Below, piece by piece: positions 36,995 through 45,032 of a stretch of 64,000 nucleotides of DNA. Under the pieces are notes generated by a model. The model was not told the DNA's origin and did no database searches. It saw only the letters and a program-made list of their open reading frames with translations. The stretch lies in contig CAWJSX010000001.1 of the NCBI GenBank assembly GCA_963845675.1, positions 1,426,001 to 1,490,000 on the forward strand. Reading direction: 5' to 3'. A program made the translations under genes and the position numbers. How positions within the stretch are numbered: position 1 is the stretch's first letter; the number at the start of each line of letters is the position of its first letter. Source of the stretch: CAWJMD01 sp963845675 (GTDB taxonomy: Bacteria; Actinomycetota; Actinomycetes; Actinomycetales; CAWJMD01).

Positions 36995-37910
36995 TCACAC
37001 CTTGAGGTATCGGGACAAGGTGATCAGGGAGGACACGCCCGCGAGGGCGATCCCGATCACGAAGAGTATCGGGGCCACGGTCCAGACCTCGGCCACTTGG
37101 ATGTACTTGAACAGGGGCAGCTCGACCGCCAGATATCCCTGCACGCCGTACTGGACGAGTGCCCACAGACCCACCACCGAGATGCCCGTGCCGATGGTGA
37201 CGGCGATGACACCCTCGAGCAGGAACGGCAGCTGGAGCACGGTGTTCGAGGCCCCGACGAGGCGCATGATGCCGGTCTCGCGCCGCCGGTTGAACGCAGC
37301 CAGCCGGATCGTGGTCGCCAGGAGGAGCGCGGCCGCCACCAGCATCACGCCGGCCACGATCACCGACCCGACCGTCATCCGGTTCAGCAGGCCGAAGAAC
37401 TTGTCGAGCAGCTCCCGTTGGTCCTGGACCTGCTCGATGCCCTCGCGTCCGCTGAAGAACTGCGAGACCACCTGGTACTTCTCCGGGTCCTGGAGCTTGA
37501 CCCGGTAGGACTCGGGCATCTGCTCCTCGGTGACGTTGTCGACGATTGCCGAGTCCTTGAAGTCCTCCTGGAACCGCCCGAAGGCGTCGGCCTTCGACTC
37601 GTAGAAGACCTCGGCCACGTACGGCTCGAGCGCAGGCGACTCGAGGTCGGCCTTGATCTGCTCGCGCACGGTGTCGGAGGGCGCGCCGCTGGCGCAGGTC
37701 GGCGCCTCGCTGTCGGGCGTGCACAGGAAGATCGAGACCTGGACCTTGTCGTACCAGTAGTCCTGCACCGTCTCGACCTGCCGCTGCGACAGCAGCGCGA
37801 CACGCCACGAACGTCATCGACACCCAGGTGACGATGATGAGCGAGATCGTCATCGCCAGGTTGCGGCGCAGACCGATCCCGATCTCGCTGAGGATGAACT
37901 GCAGTCGCAT
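36995..37910 (-). CDS. ftsX: FtsX, cell-division ABC-type permease subunit, one frameshift
   Basis: FtsX partners FtsE in the divisome and transmits ATP hydrolysis to periplasmic hydrolases. The N-terminus is LSEIGIGLRRNLAMTISLII with the first membrane segment. The extracellular domain has a Cys pair (FLCTPDSEAPTCASG) as in mycobacterial FtsX. Three further membrane segments follow, with LAAFNRRRETGIMRLVGAS between them. One inserted base near 37800 breaks the frame between FVACRA and LLSQRQVETVQ. The gene is next to ftsE, and a break in such a conserved gene supports sequencing error. Confidence 0.92.
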
Positions 37911-37945
37911 GGAAGGGCCTCTGGTGGGTCGGTGGGCTGAGGTCG

Positions 37946-38635
37946 TCAGCGCTTGATGGTGTAGACGCCACGGGACTCGTCGCGCACGACCTGCCCGTCG
38001 TCGAGCTCGACGACGCGCTTGCGCATCTGGTCGACCATGTCGTCGTCGTGCGTGGCCATCACGATCGTCGTGCCGGTGCGGTTGATGCGGTCGAGCAGCT
38101 TCATGATGCCGACGCTGGTGGTCGGGTCGAGGTTCCCGGTGGGCTCGTCGGCCAGCAGGATCGCGGGACGGTTGACGAAGGCGCGCGCGATGGCGACGCG
38201 CTGCTGCTCACCGCCGGAGAGCTCGTGCGGGCGGCGTCCCTGCTTGCCGGTCAGCCCGACCAGCTCGAGCGTCTCGGGCACGGTCTGGGCGATGACGTGG
38301 CGCGACTTGCCGATCACCTGCAGGGCGAAGGCGACGTTCTCGTAGACGGTCTTGTTCGGCAGCAGCCGGAAGTCCTGGAAGACGGCACCGATCTGGCGGC
38401 GCAGGTGCGGCACCTTCCACGACGACAGGTGGGCCAGGTCGCGACCGGCCACGTGCACCGTGCCGTGGGTCGCCTTCTGCTCGCGCAGTACCAGCTGCAG
38501 GAAGGTCGACTTGCCCGACCCGGAGGCGCCGACGAGGAAGACGAACTCCCCCCGCTCGATCTCGAGGGTCACGTCGTTCAGCGCAGGGCGCGACGTGGTG
38601 TCGTACACCTTGGAGACGCGCTCGAATCGGATCAC
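37946..38635 (-). CDS. ftsE: FtsE, cell-division ABC ATPase
   Basis: A 229-residue intact ATPase. It has Walker A VGASGSGKSTFLQLVL, Q-loop AVFQDFRLLPNKTVYENVAF, signature ELSGGEQQRVAIARAF and Walker B ILLADEPTGNLDP, then the MATHDDDMVD switch. It binds FtsX at the septal membrane. It is the first gene of ftsE-ftsX-M23-smpB; the 35-base spacing to ftsX fits an operon. Confidence 0.96.
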   Translation of the reverse strand: MIRFERVSKVYDTTSRPALNDVTLEIERGEFVFLVGASGSGKSTFLQLVLREQKATHGTVHVAGRDLAHLSSWKVPHLRRQIGAVFQDFRLLPNKTVYENVAFALQVIGKSRHVIAQTVPETLELVGLTGKQGRRPHELSGGEQQRVAIARAFVNRPAILLADEPTGNLDPTTSVGIMKLLDRINRTGTTIVMATHDDDMVDQMRKRVVELDDGQVVRDESRGVYTIKR

Positions 38636-38726
38636 GGGATGCGAGTGTACGTCCGGATCCTGGGAGTCACCGGTAGGCGGCAGGACGCGTGTCGGTCGGC
38701 GCGCCGGCCGCGCTGGCTGGTCGGTG

Positions 38727-39854
38727 CTAGCCGGCCGCCTTCTCGGTCTGGCGGCGCCAGCGGATGCCGGCCTCCAGGAAGTCGTCGATGTCGCCGTCGA
38801 AGACCCCGGCGGTGTTGCCGACCTCGTGCTCGGTCCGCAGGTCCTTGACCATCTGGTACGGGTGCAGCACGTAGGAGCGCATCTGGTTGCCCCAGCTGCC
38901 GGAGTCGTCGCCCTTGAGGGCGTCGAGCTCGGCCTGGCGCTCCTTGCGGGCGCGCTCGAGCAGCTTGGCCTGCATCACCCGCATCGCGGCGGCCTTGTTC
39001 TGCAGCTGCGACTTCTCGTTCTGGCAGGACACCACGATGCCGGACGGGAGGTGGGTGAGGCGCACCGCCGAGTCGGTCGTGTTGACGCTCTGGCCGCCGG
39101 GCCCGGACGAACGGAACACGTCCACCCGCAGCTCGTTCTCGGGGATGTCGATGTGGTCGGTCTCCTCCACGTCGGGCAGGACCTCGACGCCCGCGAACGA
39201 CGTCTGGCGCCGGCCCTGGTTGTCGAAGGGCGAGATGCGCACCAGCCGGTGCGTGCCCTGCTCGACCGAGAGCGTCCCGTAGGCGTACGGCGCCGAGACC
39301 CGGAACGTGGCCGACTTGATGCCCGCCTCCTCGGCGTAGGACGTGTCGAACACGTCGGCCTTGTACCCGTGCCGCTCCGCCCAGCGCAGGTACATGCGCA
39401 GGAGCATCTCGGCGAAGTCGGCCGCGTCGACGCCGCCGGCCTCGGCGCGGATCGTCACGAGCGCCTCGCGGGGGTCGTAGTCGCCCGACAGCAGGGTGCG
39501 CACCTCGAGGTCACCCAGGGCTTTGCGGATCGAGGCCAGCTCGGTCTCGGCCTCGGCCATCGCCTCGGCGGCACCCGCGTCCGCGCCGTCCTCGGTCGCC
39601 ATCTCGACCAGGACCTCGAGGTCGTCGATCCGGGCACCCATCCGCTCGACCCGCTCGAGCTCGGCCTGCAGGTGCGACAGCGCGCTCGTGACCTTCTGGG
39701 CCGCGTCGGGGTCGTCCCACAGGTCGGGGGCCGACGCCTGCTCGGAGAGGTCGGCGATGCGCACCCGCAGGCCCTCCACGTCCGTCACCTCGGTGATCGA
39801 CTCCAGGGTCTGGCGGAGGGCACGGATCTCGACGGGGAACTCGACGGCAGCCAC
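38727..39854 (-). CDS. prfB: Peptide chain release factor 2
   Basis: A 375-residue intact RF2. It has the tripeptide SPF in VRISPFDNQGRRQTSFAGVE for UGA/UAA recognition and the GGQ of FRSSGPGGQSVNTTDSAVRL for peptide release. The gene reads through in one frame from MAAVEFPVEIRALRQ. There is no in-frame UGA with the CTTTGA slippery site, so the autoregulatory frameshift of many bacteria is absent, as is usual in high-GC actinobacteria. Confidence 0.97.
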   Translation of the reverse strand: MAAVEFPVEIRALRQTLESITEVTDVEGLRVRIADLSEQASAPDLWDDPDAAQKVTSALSHLQAELERVERMGARIDDLEVLVEMATEDGADAGAAEAMAEAETELASIRKALGDLEVRTLLSGDYDPREALVTIRAEAGGVDAADFAEMLLRMYLRWAERHGYKADVFDTSYAEEAGIKSATFRVSAPYAYGTLSVEQGTHRLVRISPFDNQGRRQTSFAGVEVLPDVEETDHIDIPENELRVDVFRSSGPGGQSVNTTDSAVRLTHLPSGIVVSCQNEKSQLQNKAAAMRVMQAKLLERARKERQAELDALKGDDSGSWGNQMRSYVLHPYQMVKDLRTEHEVGNTAGVFDGDIDDFLEAGIRWRRQTEKAAG

Positions 39855-39887
39855 CCGCGCAGACTAGTCGTTGGCCGGAAGGACCCG

Positions 39888-40880
39888 TCACGACCCGGCC
39901 AGCAGCTCCACGACCGGTGCCAGCTCGCCGACCTCCCCGACCATGACCGAGCTGATGCCCAGCTCGTCGCGCAGGCGCTGCCACTTCTCGGCCAGACCCT
40001 GCACGGAGCCGATGAAGACGTGCGGCGAGTCCGCGAGCTCGTCGGCCGAGATGGCGATCCCGGTCCTGCCCACGATCTGTTCTGCGAGCTCCTGGAGGTG
40101 CGGTCGGGGCTTCTCCGTCAGCAGGACGGGACTGGACGACGGGTAGACGTTCAGCTCGATCTCGCCGAACCGGTCACCCGCGGCCTCGCGGACCCAGGCG
40201 ATCTTCTCGGCGGTCGCCTCGACCGTGATGCTGCGCGGGTCGAGCTTCGGCCCCGGCAGGATGCGGGGCGCCAGCCCGACCGTCTGCACCTCACGTCCGG
40301 CCAGCGTGAGGGTGCGCCGCCCGCCGCCACCGATGAAGAACGGCGGGTGCGGGCGTTGCACGGGCAGCGGCCGGGCGTCGTAGTCGGTGATCGTGTAGTG
40401 GTCGCCGGCGAAGCTGAACGGCCCGTCCGCGAAGCAGCCCTTCAGCACGGTGATGGCCTCCGCGAGCCGTTCCTGCCGCACCCGGGGCGGCTCGAACGGC
40501 ACCCCGATGGCGTCGTACTCGGCCTGGTTCCAGCCGGCCCCGATGGCGACCTCGAGGCGCCCCTCGCTCAGCACGTCGAGGCTGGCGAGCTCCTGGGCCA
40601 GGACCGCCGGGTGCCGCAGGTCGTTGTTGTGGACGAACGCCGAGAAGCGCAGCGTCGTGGTCGCCGCCGCCACCGTCGCCATGTAGGCGATCGGCGCCAG
40701 CTGGTCGATCAGGTGGTCGGGGATGACGAGCACGTCGATGCCCGAGCCCTCCGCCTGCCGTGCGCGCTCGGCCAGCTCGCGGCCGGACCCGGTCACGCGC
40801 GCGTCGGCGAGGAAGCGGAAGGGACGCACACCGGCGCCGGTCGAGCCGGTGCCGGTCGAGCCCGCGTCTGTCGAGGTCAC
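39888..40880 (-). CDS. LLM-class F420-dependent oxidoreductase
   Basis: A 330-residue luciferase-like monooxygenase-family enzyme. It matches the actinobacterial F420-dependent branch (TIGR03621 type) in VLVIPDHLIDQLAPIAYMAT, VHNNDLRHPAVLAQELASLD, IGAGWNQAEYDAIGVPFE and FIGGGGRRTLTLAGREVQTV. The N-terminus is a low-complexity GSTGTGSTGAG stretch, so the true start may be downstream near VRPFRFLADA. The substrate is unknown. It lies close to AIM24 and prfB on the same strand. Confidence 0.9.
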   Translation of the reverse strand: MTSTDAGSTGTGSTGAGVRPFRFLADARVTGSGRELAERARQAEGSGIDVLVIPDHLIDQLAPIAYMATVAAATTTLRFSAFVHNNDLRHPAVLAQELASLDVLSEGRLEVAIGAGWNQAEYDAIGVPFEPPRVRQERLAEAITVLKGCFADGPFSFAGDHYTITDYDARPLPVQRPHPPFFIGGGGRRTLTLAGREVQTVGLAPRILPGPKLDPRSITVEATAEKIAWVREAAGDRFGEIELNVYPSSSPVLLTEKPRPHLQELAEQIVGRTGIAISADELADSPHVFIGSVQGLAEKWQRLRDELGISSVMVGEVGELAPVVELLAGS

Positions 40881-40884
40881 GGGC

Positions 40885-41590
40885 TCAGCCGAAGAGGGCG
40901 CCGAGGCCGCCGCCCCCGCCGCCCGACGCGGGCGGCGTCACGCCCTCGCTGGGCTGGACGACGACGAAGCCGGGACCGTGGAACGCCAGCTGGAACGCCT
41001 CGCCGGAACCACCGCGGAGCATCGAGCGCAGGTTCATCGAGTTCACGACGTTCGGCACCAGGTTCGCGGACCACGCGATGATCGCCTGCGGGTCGACGAA
41101 CGTGGGCTGCTGCGAGCAGTCGAGCAGCATCGGGGGGCCGTCCGTGGTGATCGCGACCGTCCCCCGTCCCTCGATGACGGTGTTGAACAGACCTGCAGCG
41201 GCCATCGCGCCGATGCCCTGCACCCGCTTGATGTCCCAGCTGAGGGCGGCGTCGAACGCCAGCAGGTGCGCCCCGCCGACGCTGATCGCGTCACCCTCCA
41301 GCTCGAGCGTGAAGATGTCCTCCGCCAGGCGGGCGAACCAGCACATGCCCTGGCCCGAGACCCGCATCAGGGGCGCGTCGTCGCTGCTGACCATCCGGCG
41401 GACCATCCGTCCGAGGCTGCCGGAGCCCTCGTGGGCGAACGTCGAGCTGCCCCTGGTACGCGACCATCGCGCCCTTCGCGGCCAGGATGTCCGGGCCGAG
41501 GCCGGCCCGCAGCAGCTTGCTGTTCTGCAACGACCAGCGGTCGGTGCTCTGCTTCTGCATGTTCGCCTGGTCGAAGAGCTGACTACGCAC
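40885..41590 (-). CDS. AIM24-family protein, one frameshift
   Basis: A roughly 235-residue beta-helical TRAP-like AIM24 protein. Joined across one inserted base near 41455 it reads MQKQSTDRWSLQNSKLLRA, KGAMVAYQGQ, GMCWFARLAEDIFTLELEGD, LSWDIKRVQGIGAM, GRGTVAITTDGPPMLL and a Gly-rich tail (PPASGGGGGGLGALFG). Bacterial members have no firm function. Its start region faces a short gap and the zinc-ribbon gene on the same strand. Confidence 0.85.
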
Positions 41591-41644
41591 GGTTCCCCCT
41601 CGGGACGGTTGGTGTGGTTGGTCTGGGTGCCGCGGACCGGTGAT

Positions 41645-41818
41645 CTACCACCACTCCGGGTCGAGCTTGCCTTCGATGCTGCGCATGTTGTCCCGGGCGC
41701 ACGACTCGCAGATCCACGTCGTCCGTCCCGAGTCGACCCCTCCCGACCACCCCAGGGGCGGCGGGTCGGAGGGCGACGGCGTCCCGCAGACCTGGCACGC
41801 CACCGGAGAGCTCGGCAC
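41645..41818 (-). CDS. 57-aa small zinc-ribbon protein
   Basis: A very short gene on the minus strand, starting GTG at 41818. The product has two zinc knuckles, VACQVCGTPSPSDP and TTWICESCARDN, and ends MRSIEGKLDPEWW. This compact CxxC...CxxC form with an LDPEWW end resembles small actinobacterial zinc-ribbon proteins of unknown role. There is no strong ribosome site, so the start could be off by a few codons. A larger plus-strand frame over the same bases lacks such motifs. Confidence 0.75.
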   Translation of the reverse strand: MPSSPVACQVCGTPSPSDPPPLGWSGGVDSGRTTWICESCARDNMRSIEGKLDPEWW

Positions 41819-41846
41819 ACCGGGAGACTAGCCACCCCCGTCCTCG

Positions 41847-41905
41847 CGTGTGGGCGTGTATCCGGTGTCGCGGAACTCGCGAAACACCGCATGCACGCCC
41901 ACACG
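41847..41905. repeat. Nested inverted repeat between divergent genes
   Basis: CGTGTGGGCGTG (41847-41858) pairs perfectly with CACGCCCACACG (41894-41905). Inside, CGGTGTCGCG (41863-41872) pairs with CGCGAAACACCG (41878-41889) with a two-base bulge, leaving a GAACT loop. It lies between the minus-strand zinc-ribbon gene and the plus-strand L,D-transpeptidase gene. It could be an operator pair or a transcript hairpin. Confidence 0.65.
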
Positions 41906-42031
41906 CCGATGTCGTAAATAGGGTGAACGTGTGGATGTGTGCTCTCTGGGACGCCTCGGCTACTGTCGGCGCAGCACATGGTGGCCGCGAGCGGGTCGCC
42001 GTCACGAGCCGTGAACGGGAGTGGTCGGCAG

Positions 42032-42931
42032 GTGACTCGTCCGAGCGCGCCGGGGTGGATCGACAGGAGTCGTCGCCACCGCACCCTGCTGGCGGCCGTG
42101 GCCTCGACCGTGACCGCCCTGGTCATCGTCTCCGTGACGGTCGGGGTCGGCGGTACGATCCGCCGTCGCCCCGGTCGAGCGGACCGCCGCCACCCAGTCG
42201 ATGCGCATCGCCGCCCCCGTCGTCGCCGCCGCGGCCCCGGCGCCTGCCCCGCTCGCCGCAGGGGTCGTGGCCGTGCCGGCTCCGAGACCCACGGTGGCCC
42301 GTACGGCCGCCGCCCCGGGTGGCCCCTCGGGTGAAGGCGCGGCCGCCACGACCTCGGCCGGCACGGCGTGCGACGTCGGGTCGGCCGCCGGCGCGCAGCA
42401 GGTCATCGTCGTGCGCTCGTCGGGCACCAGGGCGAGCGTGCAGGGCTGCTCGCAGACGGCGGACGGCGACTACGTCACCGACCTCGGCCCGTACTCGGGC
42501 TACGTCGGTCGCGGCGGAGTCACGTCGGCCGGCTCGAAGCGCGAAGGCGACGGAGCCACGCCGGCAGGGGTCTACCCGCTGCGGGGCGGCTTCGGCCTCA
42601 AGAGCCGACCCCGGTCTGCCCGCAGGGCTGGGACCGCGTCGACTCCTCGGACGTGTGGGTCGACGACCCCGACTCGTCCCTCTACAACACGCAGCAGCGG
42701 CTTCCCGCCGACGGGCGGTGGTCGAGCGCCGAGAAGCTGGCGAACGCGCCGGCCTACAACTTCGCGCAGGTGATCGGCTACAACGAGGGCGCGACCCCCG
42801 GCCGCGGCAGCGCGATCTTCCTCCACGTCTCCACCGGCGGACCGACCGCCGGCTGCATCTCGGTGCCCACGTCGGCCCTGCTCGCCCTCATGCGGTGGCA
42901 GGACGCCGGCGCGGTGATCGCGATCCGGTGA
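42032..42931 (+). CDS. L,D-transpeptidase (YkuD-like), frameshifted
   Basis: A roughly 298-residue wall-crosslinking enzyme. An N-terminal membrane anchor (LLAAVASTVTALVIVSVTVGV) and an Ala/Pro-rich linker precede the catalytic domain. This shows KREGDGATPAGVYPLRGGFG, GSAIFLHVSTGGPTAGCISV and the catalytic Cys in TAGCIS. GTG at 42032 is the probable start. Single inserted bases near 42165, 42609 and 42628 break the frame; removing the last two gives GLKSDPGLPAGWDRV. Its stop overlaps the next gene's GTG. Confidence 0.8.
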
Positions 42932-43761
42932 CCCTCGTGACCACGGTGCCCAGGCACGTGCGACAGGTCGTCGCGGCGGCCGTGGCCGTCCTCGCGCTGA
43001 CCGCGGCGTGCTCGGCAGGTCCCGTCGGGCTCACCCCTTCACCCCCTCAGGCCCAGGACGGCCAGGCCGACACGGACGAGGAGATGACACCGGTGACCGC
43101 AGCCGCAGCGACCCCGGGAGCCGACGAGCAGGCGGGCGGGGTCGGATCCGTGTCGCCGCCCCCGGTCACGCCGAAGCCGGCGACCGCAGGCGGTGGTCTG
43201 CCGTCCGGGTTCACCTGGACGGAGGCGCGCGTGACGGCGGCGGACCTCCCCACGTCCTGGCGCGAGGGCTGCCCCGTCGGCCCGGAGTCGCTGCGGGCGG
43301 TCACCGTCGGCTACCACTCGATGGAGGGGCGCGTCCGCACCGGAGTGCTCGTGATCCACCGGGACATGCTCGCTCCCACGCGCCTCGCCTTCGCCCGGCT
43401 CTTCGAGCTGGAGTTCCCGATCACGAGCATCCGTCCGGTCGACGAGTTCGACGGGGACGACGACCGTTCGATGGCGGCCGACAACACGTCCGCGTTCAAC
43501 TGCCGCGCTGCCGTGAGCAACGGCCCGACGTCCTGGTCGAAGCACGCGTACGGCCGGGCGATCGACATCAACCCGCTGATCAACCCGTACATCCTCGACG
43601 GCGAGGTGCTGCCGCCGGCCGGGAGCCGGTACACGGACCGCAGCTCGCGCGTGCCCGGCATGATCACCGCGGGATCGCCTGCCCTCAGGGCCTTCACGGA
43701 CAACGGCTTCACGTGGGGCGGGACCTGGTCGAACCCCGACTACCAGCACATGCAGCGCTGA
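42928..43761 (+). CDS. M15-family D-alanyl-D-alanine carboxypeptidase-like lipoprotein
   Basis: A 277-residue putative lipoprotein. The signal ends VLALTAACSAG with a lipobox Cys. A Pro/Ala-rich linker leads to a peptidase M15_4-type domain with SWSKHAYGRAIDINPLIN (His/Asp zinc ligands) and the final WSNPDYQHMQR. Such enzymes trim peptidoglycan peptides. GTG 42928 overlaps the L,D-transpeptidase stop (GTGA), so both are translationally coupled in wall remodelling. The frame is intact. Confidence 0.85.
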   Translation: MTLVTTVPRHVRQVVAAAVAVLALTAACSAGPVGLTPSPPQAQDGQADTDEEMTPVTAAAATPGADEQAGGVGSVSPPPVTPKPATAGGGLPSGFTWTEARVTAADLPTSWREGCPVGPESLRAVTVGYHSMEGRVRTGVLVIHRDMLAPTRLAFARLFELEFPITSIRPVDEFDGDDDRSMAADNTSAFNCRAAVSNGPTSWSKHAYGRAIDINPLINPYILDGEVLPPAGSRYTDRSSRVPGMITAGSPALRAFTDNGFTWGGTWSNPDYQHMQR

Positions 43762-43782
43762 GGTCCCCCACCCCGCTCCGTC

Positions 43783-43837
43783 ATTCTCGGGGGAATGCAC
43801 GTCCAGAGGCCTCCTGAGCCGTCATTCTCGGGCGAAT
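43783..43837. repeat. Two ATTCTC-type imperfect palindromes 41 bp apart
   Basis: ATTCTCGGGGGAAT (43783-43796) and ATTCTCGGGCGAAT (43824-43837) each differ by one base from the palindrome ATTCTCGGGAGAAT. They start 41 bp apart and lie after the M15 gene. The pattern repeats the 24.6-kb array in opposite orientation, so this is a dispersed family. Confidence 0.65.
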
Positions 43838-43876
43838 GCAGGGGGGACGGGTAGGCCGCGAAACACCCTCAAACGC

Positions 43877-43916
43877 AGTCGGACCCACCGGCACGCTCTG
43901 CGCGGTGGGTCCGACT
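43877..43916 (-). terminator. Hairpin terminator of the 58-aa gene/whiB7 transcript
   Basis: AGTCGGACCCACCG (43877-43890) and CGGTGGGTCCGACT (43903-43916) form a perfect 14-bp stem with a 12-base loop. On the minus strand it is followed by GCGTTTG, a weak uridine run. Confidence 0.7.
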
Positions 43917-43971
43917 GGTCTCGGGCGATGCGGTGGGCGGGGCACCCGAGAGCCCCTCGCGACGCCCTGGA

Positions 43972-44148
43972 TCAGGCACTGACGAGGCAGGCGGTGGGCC
44001 CGACCTGCGCCAGCGCGACGGTGGCGATGCGCGCCTGACGCTGTGCACGTCGCTGGGCCCTGAGGGCGTGGACGAGGCGCAGGTGCGCGCTGTGCTGCTC
44101 GGTTCGGCGTTGCTGCTCCCGAGCCAGCTGCTCGGTGACGATGAACAT
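43972..44148 (-). CDS. 58-aa Arg/Gln-rich helical protein downstream of whiB7
   Basis: A short gene with a good ribosome site (AGGAGA six to seven bases before ATG 44148). The product starts MFIVTEQLAREQQRRTEQ and continues HALRAQRRAQRQARIATVAL before ending TACLVSA. It is strongly basic and predicted to be one long amphipathic helix; no known domain is visible. It lies 39 bases after whiB7 on the same strand and before a terminator, so it is probably in the whiB7 transcript. A role as a stress-induced ribosome or nucleic-acid binder would be speculation. Confidence 0.7.
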   Translation of the reverse strand: MFIVTEQLAREQQRRTEQHSAHLRLVHALRAQRRAQRQARIATVALAQVGPTACLVSA

Positions 44149-44187
44149 CGGTGATCTCCTGTGGGTCTCGTGGTCGATCTCATGGGG

Positions 44188-44505
44188 TCAGGCCGCGGGG
44201 TGGGCCTGGGTGTAACGGGGGTCGTCCTTGCGCGGACGGCCCCGAGGACGCTTGCGCGGGACGACGACTCCCGCCTCGAAGAGCTCGCCGCCCCAGACGC
44301 CCCACGGCTCACGCCGGTCGAGGGCTCCTGCGAGGCAGGCCTCGCGCGCGGGGCAGTCCCCGCACAGGGTCTTGGCGAACTCGACATCGGCGGGACGGTC
44401 GGCGAACCAGAGCTCGCCGTCGTTGTCCCGGCAGGGGATGCCGGTCGTGGGCTGTTCCGGCAGGTCGAGCCGGTCGAGCAGTGCCGCGAGCTGCATCGCG
44501 GGCAC
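44188..44505 (-). CDS. whiB7: WhiB7 antibiotic-resistance regulator
   Basis: A 105-residue iron-sulphur WhiB protein. Four cysteines (IPCRDNDG, then LCGDCPAREACL) would bind a 4Fe-4S cluster, followed by the GVWGGE turn. The C-terminus, RKRPRGRPRKDD, is the AT-hook that separates WhiB7 from other paralogues. In mycobacteria and streptomycetes it binds sigma-A and switches on efflux, rRNA methylation and drug-modifying genes under ribosome-targeting antibiotics. Position beside uvrD2 matches Rv3197A. A long leader with a small ORF and a hairpin precedes it. Confidence 0.95.
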   Translation of the reverse strand: MPAMQLAALLDRLDLPEQPTTGIPCRDNDGELWFADRPADVEFAKTLCGDCPAREACLAGALDRREPWGVWGGELFEAGVVVPRKRPRGRPRKDDPRYTQAHPAA

Positions 44506-44582
44506 CTCCTGGTGGTCGGGCCACTCGTGGTGGCCTCACGCGGTGGTCTGGTGGACGTCTGGTGAGCTCCGCGGACGACGAA

Positions 44583-44612
44583 GGCCGCGGATCCCTGATG
44601 GGGTCCGCGGCC
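44583..44612 (-). promoter_or_regulatory. Attenuator hairpin in the whiB7 leader
   Basis: GGCCGCGGATCCC (44583-44595) pairs with GGGGTCCGCGGCC (44600-44612) with one G-U and a four-base loop. On the minus strand it is followed by TTCGTCG. It stands about 80 bases before the whiB7 start, where a transcription attenuator is known in other whiB7 leaders. Confidence 0.7.
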
Positions 44613-44659
44613 TGGTGGCTCCGGTCTGAGTCGACGACTCCGGTCGACTCGTGGTCGAC

Positions 44660-44878
44660 CTATACCGGTGGGCCTCCAGGCTCCACGGCTCCCCGGACGG
44701 GGGCGAAGCGGGCGGCGAGAGCGGCCGTGCCGATCGGCAGAAGGCGCACTCCACCCGTGAACGCGCGCTGATCGACGCCGACGTGCCGCATCTCGGTGAG
44801 GGCGGGGGTGACCCCATCGACACGGTTACGGCACGTCGCAGCGACAGCCGCGCTCTTCGTGATCGTGTAGATCTCCAT
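44660..44878 (-). CDS. Leader ORF (uORF) upstream of whiB7
   Basis: A 72-codon frame beginning MEIYTITKSAAVAATCRNRV and ending GGPPV. It has a strong ribosome site (AGAGGAGGGTGACCTG before ATG 44878), which few chance frames have. It lies between the probable promoter and the attenuator. Its last codons overlap a GGTCGAC-GTCGACC hairpin (44642-44660) that could compete with the terminator. By analogy with whiB7 leaders, slowed translation of this ORF by antibiotics would relieve termination. The peptide itself probably has no other function. Confidence 0.6.
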   Translation of the reverse strand: MEIYTITKSAAVAATCRNRVDGVTPALTEMRHVGVDQRAFTGGVRLLPIGTAALAARFAPVRGAVEPGGPPV

Positions 44879-44969
44879 CAGGTCACCCTCCTCTCACAGG
44901 TACGGTCCGTGTCACACCCACGGCCGGATGCCGGTCATGTCAGCACAGCCCTTGTCGAGCCGTGTGCAC

Positions 44970-44999
44970 AGGCTAGAGCCGCGCCCCAGCGACGGGCAA
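44970..44999 (-). promoter_or_regulatory. Probable sigma-A promoter of the whiB7 leader
   Basis: On the minus strand TTGCCC (44994-44999) and TAGCCT (44970-44975) are separated by 18 bases. An AT-rich stretch (GGTAATTCGA, with GAAAAT farther up) lies just above the -35, where WhiB7 itself is known to bind at its own promoters. The leader from here to whiB7 is about 460 bases. Confidence 0.45.
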
Positions 45000-45032
45000 T
45001 CGAATTACCGAGCATTTTCCGAAGAAGTTTGC

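Noticed and set aside
38727..39854. Programmed +1 frameshift in prfB
   Set aside because: The gene reads as one 375-residue frame without an early in-frame UGA or slippery site.
38352..41081. A 909-codon plus-strand open frame
   Set aside because: It lies opposite ftsE, prfB and the LLM gene, all with full family motifs. High GC leaves the third frame open by chance.
41640..41831. A 63-codon plus-strand gene
   Set aside because: The opposite strand gives a zinc-ribbon protein with two CxxC pairs; the plus frame has none.
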